Positions 37,474 through 48,400 of a DNA stretch of 64,000 nt are shown one piece after another; positions within the stretch are counted from its first letter, which is position 1; every line of letters begins with the position of its first letter. A program made the translations under genes and the position numbers. The stretch is from Anisus vortex (taxonomy: Eukaryota > Mollusca > Gastropoda > Planorbidae): assembly GCA_949126835.1 (NCBI GenBank), contig OX421507.1, positions 33,090,082-33,154,081 of the forward strand. The letters are read 5' to 3'. A model generated the notes under the pieces. That model searched no databases. It was not told the DNA's origin and was given only the letters and a program-made list of their open reading frames with translations.

Positions 37474-40400
37474 AGAGAGAGAGAAAGAGATTGTCGACAT
37501 GAATATTATATGTACAAAATGTATTCTTCAGCTCATATTTTTCTATGAAATTATTGTACTTTAATTCAAAGTTGAACTATTGATGTTTTATGTATTCTTA
37601 CTTCTTAGCTTTTATATTTTTTTTTATTAATGGCTTGTCATGACACAGAAGCTGTATAACTATTCTAGCTGCTTAATTGAACAATTTGCTTTATAAGACG
37701 AGATAAATTGTACTTGACTTACCTACACTAGCCTCCCCTAATATAAGATAAGATGGAACAAGCTCAATGGTTGCCACTCCATAAACATCGATAGCATAGC
37801 GCAAAGATTGCATGGCTGCTGGCACAGATTCTTCATGCTTGCCTTCAAACAATAGCTTTTGTGCTAATGTTCTTGACATGTCTATCAACTCAATCTGTAA
37901 AAAAAAGATTGGCAGTCATGAAAGTGTCAAAGGTCAGAATTATTCAACAAATTAGTACAACAATATCAGAACTGCTTAAAGGAGATAGCTTAAAAAACAA
38001 AAGTTTGTTTTTTCTTTGCGTATAAATATTTACTTCCCTTTTTCAAATTTAAAAAAAATCAAATATGTAAAATGGGAGATAATAACTATTCTTACATATA
38101 AGTTGCATTAATGGATAGGTTGCAACCTTAAATTTAGTGTTATTCAAGATATATACATTTTGAACCTCACTCGCAGATAGGTTGCACCAGCAATTTGGGG
38201 AATAACACTGTGTGAGTTACTTTTTAACATGAAAGTACTCACCTTAATTTGAAAATTGTTCTTATAAATAGTTAGCATGCATGATGAAAGCATAAATAAA
38301 GGCTGCATTTCATTGAATTTATTGACCAATAAATAAAGCCAGTACGTGAAAGTTTTGGAACACATGTGTCTTTTCTTAATAGTTCTATCTTAAGTATTCC
38401 TAAAGTGGATGGATAAGTCTTTTTGAGTGCACTGTTACAAATCGGTAAGTGCCTAAATTAAGGGATGTTTTGCACCAGGGATTGGAAACTGAAACAAGGA
38501 GTCATTTAGGAGATGTTTTAAGACCTTTCTTTTTAACTAGAATTCTTCATCCTAACAGAAATCCAAACTCTCCACCTGAAACATGGAACCAGAGTGCGTT
38601 GAAAATGCTAAATTGCTAATCAGGATGGATATACACACTATACAAGAGATCACCATTATTATTCATAATTTTTAATGATTCCAAATACAATTGTTTGAAA
38701 ATAACTGGAGAGTGTGGGCTTTTTTCTCTTGTATATTTTTTCAACTCTTACACATATAATATACGTATGATACAACCTAATGAGACAAACAAATTAACAT
38801 TTTAAAGTTTATTTCTAGAATAATTGTATTAATTTTGAACAATAATTATTCTTGCAGCCTCTTGAAATTCCAGGAGGTCCTTGAAATCACCAGAAATTAT
38901 TTTTTAAAAAGTACATAAATCCTGGAAAATTTTAGGAATTTAAATCTTTGTCTGAAATGAGTCAATCTGCTGATCAAAGTTAAGGAGTGTGAAAATATTT
39001 TTAAGTAGGCTATCATGTCATCATGTGATTTACTTGCAATGCTAATGCTGCCTTCAAAACTATATACGGGTATATAGCACATCTTTCCATGCTATTAAAT
39101 TGAAAATGCTCATTGCACTTTAATTCCAAAATTCAGCTGCCAATGTTAGGATAGTGAAAGCATAAAAACACTGGCCAAATAGAAAAGTCTTTAAACTTCT
39201 TCTTAGAGGACCCATTTAACTCACAATTCCCCAGAGTCTAGGGTAAGCTGTTCCACAGTACAGGTGACGCAGATTCACAGAAGCACACTTCAAAAGACTT
39301 TTTTTTGTGTCCTTGGAATGATACTGGGAACTCTGGGTAAGGAATGTGATGAGGAGCACAGACCCTTTCATGGCATATGCTTCGTAATGATCTTCCAAAG
39401 ATAAGATGGTGGAGTGCCATCCATGCAGCTGTATGATCAATGAGCAGGGAACCAGTGGAATACCCTAAGAACAGGAGTGATGTGCTAAGACTTCTTATTC
39501 AGCGATACAATCCATGCTGCAGTGTTCTATAACAGGAGTGATGTGCTAAGACTTCTTATTCAGCGATACAATCCATGCTGCAGTGTTCTATAACAGGAGT
39601 GATGTGCTAAGACTTCTTATTCAGCGATACAATCCATGCTGCAGTGTTCTATAACAGGAGTGATGTGCTAAGACTTCTTATTCAGCGATACAATCCATGC
39701 TGCAGTGTTCTATAACAGGAGTGATGTGCTAAGACTTCTTATTCAGCGATACAATCCATGCTGCAGTGTTCTATAACAGGAGTGATGTGCTAAGACTTCT
39801 TATTCAGCGATACAATCCATGCTGCAGTGTTCTATAACAGGAGTGATGTGCTAAGACTTCTTATTCAGCGATACAATCCATGCTGCAGTGTTCTATAACA
39901 GGAGTGATGTGCTAAGACTTCTTATTCAGCGATACAATCCATGCTGCAGTGTTCTATAACAGGAGTGATGTGCTAAGACTTCTTATTCAGCGATACAATC
40001 CATGCTGCAGTGTTCTATAACAGGAGTGATGTGCTAAGACTTCTTATGCTGCAGTGTTCTATTTTGTGTTAGACCCCACAAACAAACTGTTACAGCAATC
40101 AGGTCTTAACTAAAGGAGATAGATTGCAATGGCGTTGGCTGTTCTTTTGTTAAGTTGAGGATGTAGCTGAAACAGAGCACATAGATAGATAGGCCTATAG
40201 CTTGAATTCCCTTAAACAACTACAAGTTTAGGCCCATATTAGAGATAGACAATATAATAGCAATCAATATGAAAAATGTCTCCCTAAAATTACACTGGGG
40301 CAATACTAATTCTGTCCTAAAGGAGTGGTGGGCGAGAGTCTGCAAACATACAAGGTCAGGCTGGCTTTTAACACCCTATGCCCCATGTGGAACTCTAGCA

Positions 40401-41901
40401 TGCTGTCCCTAAAGAGTGAAATCAGAATATTCAATATAAACGTAAAGACAGTTCTGCTATATGGCTCTGAGATCCGGAGAGTAACCAAGGCGAACACAAA
40501 CATGCTCCAATCATTTGTGAACAGATGCCTGAGACAAATACTGAAAATTAGATGGCTGGAAACACTGTCATGGGATAAGACCCCAAAAATCGTAAAATCT
40601 AAGTTTACACATATTGCAGTAATTCTGCATCACCACAATCACCGATATGGTGCACGGTAGCCGAGCGGCAGCGCGTTCGACTGGCGATCCAAGGGTCCTG
40701 GGTTTGAATCCTGGTGCAGGCTAGGATTTTTCCCCAGGATTTTGAGGGTGTCCCTGAGTCTACCCAGCTCCGATGGGTACCTGATCTTAGTTGGGGTAAA
40801 GTAAAAGTGGCTGTGCATAGTGCTGGTCACACAATCACCTAGTAGCCGTGGCCACGGAAACTGGTGAATGCTGGATCAATTTGGTCCGACGGGATACTTT
40901 ACTTTTTTACTTTTACAATCACCAATACAGGTGATAATTGCAACTTTATGACAGTAGTGATGTTTTTAAAATCTTTTTTCTTACAACTAGGTTGAGTGGA
41001 TAGGTCTCACTCCTATTTTCAAACCTTTTTGTAAAAGAAGAGCTAGGCCTATAGGTAAATATATAAGCCTAAGCCCCTATAAGTATCATTGACTTAACTA
41101 CCCTTTTAAATCAATCCCTACCTTCATTAGTTGGACTTGGTTCTGTCGCTTTTCTCTCTCTTCTTTAGATGGCAAAAATGGAGTAGGTTGACGTAAAAAA
41201 GCCAGTTTTTCACAAATTTGTTCGTGAATGCTAACCCAGTCTGCCTTTTGATGCTCATGTGTGCTGAGTTAAAAATATACAACATTGTGTAAAAATGCTT
41301 CTATACTGGTTGATACACAGTTAAGAGTTTAAGGCATAACATAGGTCTACCTAACTTCAAAATTAATAAAAAAAATTGCCTCATAAGTTACTCATAACTC
41401 ATATAATCTTATGACTATTTCATATATACTATATGACAATATTATATGACGTATATCACTAAATGATTATTATTATATGACATGACTTACTTGAATTAGA
41501 CTACTTAATTATGACTTATGAGTTATGAGTATGAGAACATGAACAGTGTAATCTTCATTTGTATAAAGGCAAAGGCCCTAATTAAAGGTTTATGAATATT
41601 TATGATACAAAATACAGCCAATTATTTTGTAATTATTATTACTATTACTAATAAAAATAGTAAATGATGATATTTTTTAAGGGACGTAGTCTGGGCATCG
41701 TAGATATAAATATAAATAATAATAAAATCATAATTGGCAAAATAGGCTACTATTTAGTTAAATTTAGCCTACTATTTCTTAATTTTCATTTTACCAGTAA
41801 TAAGTAACTTTGCAAGATTTACAAAGCACAAATGCCGGCATCTGGCAAATTTCACAGACCAATTTACTTCCTTTTGGGTTTGCTAGAGGGTTGATATCCA
41901 T
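32114..41901 (-). CDS. ZMYND12: Zinc finger MYND domain-containing protein 12 (8 exons)
   Basis: Exons 41901-41795, 41263-41122, 37894-37723, 37103-36934, 36606-36484, 35664-35529, 32686-32541 and 32230-32114 join in phase to 370 aa, close to the human length. Residues 16-53 are a MYND finger: C16/C19, C27/C30, YYC36, H40, H49 and C53. Next come HQKADWVSIHEQIC and TPR-like helical repeats (LFEGKHEESVPAAMQSLR, VQAEEYLTKAQWTVLK, NLGLLYAAKGN, RTSGGYFHMANVF), each matching the human family closely. ZMYND12 is an axonemal protein of motile cilia and sperm flagella, linked in other animals to the TTC29/inner dynein arm machinery. It starts head-to-head with PHB2. Introns 2, 5 and 6 are swollen by minisatellites, a SINE and a LINE fragment. 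Confidence 0.95.
32322..32340. repeat. Short telomere-like tract
   Basis: Three copies of GGGTTA followed by a degenerate copy, in ZMYND12 intron 7. Too short to imply a chromosome end. Confidence 0.7.
33265..34100 (+). repeat. 28/31-bp minisatellite in ZMYND12 intron 6
   Basis: About 27 units of CAGCAAGTATGTGTTATATG plus TGGCCAGT, with or without AAT, and a degenerate 3' end containing CAGATGTGTTGTGATTG. Long Cys/Tyr/Val-rich frames through it are artefacts. Confidence 0.94.
34760..34855 (-). mobile_element. SINE fragment, minus strand
   Basis: The inverse complement contains AAAGTAAAGGTGAATAGACA, GGGCACACAATG and GTATGCCATGGCCAC in SINE order. Confidence 0.55.
34975..35445. other. GC-rich island in ZMYND12 intron 6
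   Basis: About 470 bp of visibly higher G+C than its surroundings, with CACCCGGTAGCACAGATCC and CCCACTGCGGTTCCCC. No exon of ZMYND12 is missing here and no protein similarity is recognised. It is probably an inserted repeat of unknown family. Confidence 0.5.
36062..36485 (-). repeat. 19-bp array copying the ZMYND12 exon 5 donor
   Basis: About 22 units, which on the sense (minus) strand read AATAGACAG|GTAAGTTTTC. The array begins at the true exon 5 donor, AGACAG|GTACAT (exon end 36484). At least seven units carry the full consensus CAGGTAAGT; others read GTAAAT or are degenerate. Confidence 0.93.
37136..37492. repeat. GA-rich array, polypyrimidine on the ZMYND12 sense strand
   Basis: Over 350 bp of GA with AAAG interruptions. 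On the minus strand it is a pyrimidine tract ending about 30 bases before the exon 4 acceptor (exon starts 37103). Frames through it are low-complexity artefacts. Confidence 0.94.
38100..38740. mobile_element. Interspersed repeat related to 47670-48230
   Basis: Shares in the same order CTCGCAGATAGGTTGCACC-like, CACCTTAATTTG, AATAAAGGC-GC-TTTCATT, CCTGAAACA--GAACCAG and ACACTATACAA blocks with the PHB2 intron 3 copy. The family is not recognised. Confidence 0.55.
39185..40080. repeat. Dispersed repeat with an internal 61-bp tandem expansion
   Basis: A single-copy part (39185-39470) runs into about 9.7 near-identical 61-bp units (39471-40058) containing GTGATGTGCTAAGACTTC and GATACAATCCATGCTGCAG. 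The last unit is internally deleted and joins non-repetitive sequence. Part of the parent repeat has been tandemly amplified. Confidence 0.85.
40240..40650 (+). mobile_element. LINE fragment, RT C-terminal region (family A)
   Basis: A frame containing LAFNTLCPMWNS, VKTVLLYGSEI and LQSFVNRCLRQILKIRW matches the region after the reverse transcriptase domain in many non-LTR retrotransposons. It is truncated at both ends; a SINE has inserted in its 3' part. Confidence 0.82.
40648..40914 (+). mobile_element. tRNA-derived SINE nested in a LINE fragment
   Basis: 267 bp with A-box-like TAGCCGAGCGG and B-box-like GGGTTTGAATCC, the shared SINE body and a T-rich end. It is flanked by ACAATCACCGATA (40635-40647) and ACAATCACCAATA (40915-40927), a 13-bp duplication with one mismatch that belongs to the LINE 3' tail. 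Confidence 0.9.
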
Positions 41902-42475
41902 GGTAAAAGTCTTCAAAGCTTTTATGTAAAACGGAAGAAACAAAATAATACTGTTATTAAATGGTACCAGCTTCCATTATTGTTTACATCGTTGCTAATG
42001 TGGACAGTGCCAGGTACAAACAAAGTTGAAAGAATATATTTTTTTTTTAAGTTTACAAATGTTTCTTCTAACTTAAACACATATCATTTGAAAATATCAT
42101 TCGTTTTAGAAAAAAACAGTTTGTCAAATAATAAAAAAAATAGTTGTCATATTCCAAAACAATGTTATGTGATTATCAGTGGGTGAAGCTTTTTTTTGGG
42201 GGTAAAAACATATTTTTTTTTTATAAGCCTAGCCTCGCATATAAAAATACATTTAGATCTAGTCATAATAATATATGTAATTAATATACTTTGCTATATC
42301 GGGGTTGGGATATTATGAAATATATAATCGTCTAATATTTCAATTTTATTAAAAAAAAACTAAACAAAAACAATAGTACGATGTTGCCAGACTAAAATAT
42401 ACTTTTAAGAGTTTTTAACACAAAAGAGTAAATATCTTCCGTTCCGTTGACCTTTGGTTGATTTAAGCACATGCA
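41902..42475. promoter_or_regulatory. Shared divergent promoter region of ZMYND12 and PHB2
   Basis: 574 bp separate the two oppositely directed start codons. No TATA box or other core motif is convincing. The region is AT-rich and may contain 5' UTR of either gene. A bidirectional promoter is inferred from layout only. Confidence 0.55.
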
Positions 42476-45400
42476 ATGGATGCTAAAAAGGCTGCCGATT
42501 TAGCTGGACGATTGAAAAGAGCAGGGCCAAGAGGATTTGGTGCAGCTTTTGGAATAGCTGCACTAGCTGGAGGCCTTTATGGATTAAGTCAATCATTTTA
42601 CACCGGTATGTTAATTGGACTAAAGATATTATTTAAAAATATGCATGTCTGCTGATTAAAAAATGATGAATGATTCTGAATGAATATCATTGAATATGTA
42701 GGCCCTAATAAAAAATATGATGTAATAATATTTTAAAATAATAAATAACACACTAGGCTATATACTCGCATATAGATCGCACCGGTCGATAGGTCACACC
42801 CTTAGCTTAGGATTAGCTTGTTTATATGTTGTAATTGACCCGCGTATAGTATAGGGCTAAAATATAATAGGGATAGGGTAGGTCAGCATAACTTTTAGGA
42901 ACTTTTAGGTTTTAGGGAGTTACACTGTAGTCACTGTAGTTTTTAATTTAAAAAAAACTCCCAAAAATTCAATTCATACCTTTTACTTTAAAAGACTAAG
43001 ACAAGGTAACTAAATAGGCTATTCCCCTTGGTAATACTTTAGTGTACTTGGTTCTAGAAAAGTAGGGTTCTAAAAAATTCCAACTGAAAATTTTTTCGCG
43101 TGGAGCCATTGATAAGTGTCTTAGGAAGAGCGGCAGACAATAGAAAATGAAAAAAACAACTTTTTTCATCCAAAAAAAAATTCATTTCAATTGTGTTTAC
43201 AAAAGGCTTGTAACGTCACACAGCCATGAAACACGATGTCTGCAGCGCTTCCTAAGACACACTTATCAATAACTCTGCTACTTAAATTTTCAGTCGGAAT
43301 TTCTTAAAATCCAATACAGAAAAGGGAAAAGGGGCCAAATAGCACGAAATAAATAGAAAAATAAAATTATTCTTACCGTATTTCATATGAATTAACACAA
43401 AAAGACACAAAATCCTATTGTTCTTTCTTCCTACTTGTTGAGAACACCTTGTCTCTTGAGCATGTGCTATTCTACACTACTTCCTGTCCCAAGATATGAC
43501 CAGTTTGGCTATCTACAGCCAAATAAAAAAAACTACAAATCTCTCCCTATCCTATTAAGTATTAACCTAACCGATACTAATCATTAACAAATACTTAGAA
43601 AGCTTAGAAACTAACCGATACTGGCTAAAAAATCTGGTCCGAGAAGCGCGCAGTGCATGCAGTGTGTGTGTGTTCGTTTGACATTATGGGATAAAATAAA
43701 AAAATAAACAAACCAAAGGGACGTAACACAATTTCCAAAGGAGGTAACTCATGTTAAATTTACAACACACAATTTCAAAGGGAGTTAATATTTTTAAAAA
43801 AAAATCTCAATTTTGTACATTTCAATTTTTTTAATTAAATCACGGAAATGGAATCGTTGAATGAAACCAATGGTGTCGTATTCAGGATAAAAATATCGGG
43901 ACTTTAAAAAAAAAATAGAACCAATTATCAATTTCACTAAAGTATAGCCATTAATTTTTTAGGCAGACTTTTTTCAAGGAAAAATACAAATAAAAAAAGT
44001 CACTTTTCTAGGGACGTGATGTCACTCTCCCCCCCCCCTTCCCTGGCGTCACTCCCTCTATCTCGGTAAATTTGAATCTTAGCTCCACTTAGAGATATTT
44101 TCAGTTGAAAATAATTAAAAAGGTGGAAAATAATTTATATTGTAATAAAGTCACTTTCTTACCATATTTCATTAGAAATAGCAAAAAAACACCAAATACA
44201 ATTCATGCCTAGTTTAGAAGCCCACTGAAAAACATGTGTAAGCTTACGTCACATTACTTCCTGTTCAAAGCCGTATGATATGTCAAAAAGAGACAAATGC
44301 CAAGTTGTCTTTCTACAGCTAACTAAAGGATGGGGTCTTAAAAAAACTACAAACCCTTCCTTATCCTATAAACTAACCGATACTAGCTAAAAACAACAAG
44401 AAAAACTACAAAACTAAACCTACCATAAAGACTAACATATCTAGGGGAAATAATCTCGTCTGCAAATTGTGTGGTGTGTTTGATATTATGAGAAAAAAAT
44501 TAACAAATATTCAGCATTAAATAAAAAAACTAAAGAAATGGAATCGTTTTCAGGACAAAAAGTTCTTTAAAAGTGATATAAGGGACAGAAAAAACTAGAA
44601 CCAGCTCTCCCAAAGAATGGGGCATGCTAGCCGAGCGGATGCGCAATCAACTGGCGATCTGAAGATCCTTGGTTCGAAAACTGGTGGATGCTAGGATTTT
44701 TCTCAGGATTCGAGGGTGTCCCTGAGTCGACCCAGCTCTGATGGGTACCTGACATTAGTTGGGGTAAAGTAAAGATGGCTGGGCATTGTGCTGGCCACAC
44801 ATCCCCTAGTAAGCCTTGGCCACAGAAACTAGTGAACGTTGCTTCAACATTCAACAGTCCTTTGGATCACTTTGGTCAGAAGGGTACTTTACTACTTCCA
44901 AAGTATAGCCTTCACCTTAATTTGGAAACTTTCTGTAGGATTCCTAGGAACCTAATTGCAGGTTCAGTAAGAATTTAAGCTCATGTTCGGTTTGACAACT
45001 ACTAAACTCTTTCAATATTTGTGTGTTCATCAAACTTTTTTATAACGCAATAAAAAAAGCTTACAATTATATTTTTATCCTATATATTATATTTTATATT
45101 TTTATATTATATATTTGATGCCAGAGTGTTCACAATCAACTTATTCTTACATTATGGACTTTTTCCTCTTGTATAACGGGGTCTCTACAGTAAAATGAAG
45201 AAGAATGTGGATAATTTTTAATTCAATTTAATAAAAATAAATAAATAAATGTATTATGTATGCACACCTATTTGGTTAGTAAATGGTACATATATATACA
45301 ATTTCTGCTTGACTCTTAGAGTAGATAAATCTACAACATATAATTTAATTTATTTATAATGGTATACAAATCATGTAACTAAGACATAAACAAATTAGCC

Positions 45401-48400
45401 ATTTTCTTCCTTTTATTAGTGTAAAACTATAGACCTATCTTAGTTGATCTTAAAACATATCTTTTTTTTTTTGAATTAGATCTAACTTTTATCGTGTTGC
45501 ATAAATATATGTTTTTAGTGCATAACTAAGTTGGACTATACTTCCTATGTATTTTAGTAATAATGTATTTTTGGGTTTATATTTGCTTTGAAAAAGCTTC
45601 CTCCTTGATTATGTTCCTCATTTAGGTCCCATGTTTTTAATTTTTACCTTGAGTGTTCTTCTTCATATTGTTGTAAACACCCTGTTAAGATGGAGGAAAG
45701 AGTCCACAATTTAACTACATGTAAAATTTAAAACATCGCAAACAAGATCTACAAACAGATGACAGAGTTTCACTTTAGATTTTTAGTCCAGCCCTTCAGT
45801 GACGATTTGAAAGCTGGCACAGAAGGGGCAGTGATGTAGGCCTGGTCCAGTGTGTTCCACAGTCTAATGGATGACGGAAAAAAATAATATTTGTAGACGT
45901 CTGTGATTACTGGGAATAGGCATGTGACTGTCAGATTGTATTTCATTACTCCAAATGGAAAGTGTTGAACTTTCACAAATTCTTCAATCGCTACAGTGAC
46001 ACAGTGCATGACCTATTACTAGTCTTTTAAAATATTTTGTAATTACAGTATTCTTCCACAAGTATTGTCACATACTAAATATAACATTGATTTAAATATT
46101 TAAACAAATATATATTTTCAGTTGACGGTGGTCACAGAGCTATAATCTTTAGCAGGTTGGCTGGCATTAAACCAGATATTTATGTGGAAGGACTCCACTT
46201 TAGGTAAACAGTTTTTTTCATACTGTCATACTTTTTTGGTGTCAATATGAAATATGGTAGGGGGGGCATGGTAGTAGAGCGGCAGTGCGTTAGACTGGCA
46301 TACCGAAGGTCCTGGGTTTGGGTCCTGGTGAAGACTAGGATTTTTTTTTTCAAGGTCTGGAGGGTGTCCCTGAGTCTACCCAGCTCTGATGGGCACCTGA
46401 CCTAAGTTGGGGTAAGTAAAGATGGCTGTGCATTGTGCTGGCCCCACAATCACCTTGTATGCAGTTGCACGGAAACTGGTGAACACTGCTTCACCAGCCC
46501 TATGATCAATTTGGTCAGATGGGTACTTTAATTATGAAATACGGTAGACCTATATTATTTGTAATAAATATGTTTAAACCAAATTTGTTAGATAAAAGAC
46601 CACGCTGTATTATTTGACTATTGAAGCGTCATCAGTATCTTATGATTTTAGCAATTTAATTTCTCTGTTTTTTCCTTAGAATGCCATGGTTCCAATATCC
46701 TATTATATATGACATTAGATCAAGGCCTCATAAGATTTCATCGCCAACAGGAAGCAAAGGTAAAAAACTGTTTATTTAGCCATACTTGATAACTTGGTAG
46801 ACAGTTTCAAAAATTTTTCTTTGTTTATAAAATTATTTTTTTTTATAATGTTCAATAATAGTTGCATGAACTTCCAAACAATTTAAAATTTGGACAGTTA
46901 ACACTTTAAATCAAAAGTAACAACTTGTTTAAATAATTTATAAAAAAAAAATAAGGTTGATTACATTTCTTGATAAAAAAAAATATCAAGATTTGAAAAA
47001 AAAAGGATTTGATTTCAATTATCTATGTTTGAATTTTAATTCAGTGTTTGAATTTTGAATGTTTCCAATATAACAAGGTTCCATAGATAGAAAAAATAAC
47101 AAATTATCTTTCTGCTCCTGTATTACTGTCAATGTCAGCCAATTTGTAAATATTATTGAAAAGAGTACTTCTTAAAATAATTATAAACCAAACAGAACTT
47201 TCGTTTAATGATTCAAGCTATATGATAAAGCATCACCTCACTTTGATCAAAAGAAGGTTTGTTTAAAGTGCAATACCAATAAAATTATTATATCATTATT
47301 AAAGCTAAAGTACCAGCAGTAAAATAAAGTAAAACAGAGCTAAATGCAAAGCCTGTGACATTGAAATGGTTTTATCCCTCCAATGATGAATGACAGAAGT
47401 GTTGCTAATTAATAAGTATGCAGTCCCAGGGAGATCAAGACCTGGGTTGTTAAAAATCATGATTTTCTTTGAATTAAAATATATTTTTTTTCTCAAAACT
47501 GTTCAGTTTTTTATTTTATAAAATAGATTCTTGTATAGATTTTTATATTAACCTTGCAATTTTTATAAATTCTAAAAAGCAGAAATGCACTTTTATCTGA
47601 GAATTGGCTGAAATTTATTAATCTATGGAAGCTTGTGAAATAGTTAACTTAAAGATATTAAATTACTGTATGCACTCAGATATAGGTCACAGTCTTACTT
47701 TTAGGGATTTACAATGCTTTTTTTAATGAAAACTTTCTAAAAGTTCATACCTTTTAAACATAAAGGTTACCGGTAGTAAATATTCACCTTAATTTGGAAA
47801 CTTTGTTTAAAAATAAATAAATTTCATTAATGCACAAAACAAACATAAACAAATAAAGGCAGCGTTTCATTTATTTTTATCGACCGATCAACAAAGCCAT
47901 TAACCATTTGGGAAAGTTTTTTGATGGCATTTGTTTCTTCATCCTAGCTCCTATCCCTAGACTGAGTCGACAAAAACATAAGTATTTTGGAGTGCTCTCT
48001 ATGGACTCAGCGGCGCCTAAATAAGGAACACGAGCAAGGGAGTTAAACTAAAAAACGTTGAAAGACCTTTTTTTTTTCAACTAGATTTATATACACTACC
48101 CCAAGCCCTTAACTCTACAACTGAAACACTGAACCAGCGCACAATGAGCATGCTTAAATGTCAGCCTAAACATCATGGATAGGTGCACTATACAAATACA
48201 AGTGCCCTAATTACCGCTACCACTGTTAGTAATGCAGCCATGCCTACCGTTCCGCTTTTGGCGTATTTGTTCCGCCTTCTTATAAAAAAACACACTTTGT
48301 TCCGCCGTTCCGCTTTCTACTAGTTTTGTTACGCCAAATTGGAAAGTTTAGGTTTTTCATGGGTTGAAATATAGTCCGTGTCTAGGTTGATAAAACAAAG

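Noticed and set aside
41980..42186. 68-codon frame between ZMYND12 and PHB2
   Set aside because: Low-complexity Lys/Asn/Phe-rich sequence in the promoter interval without homology.
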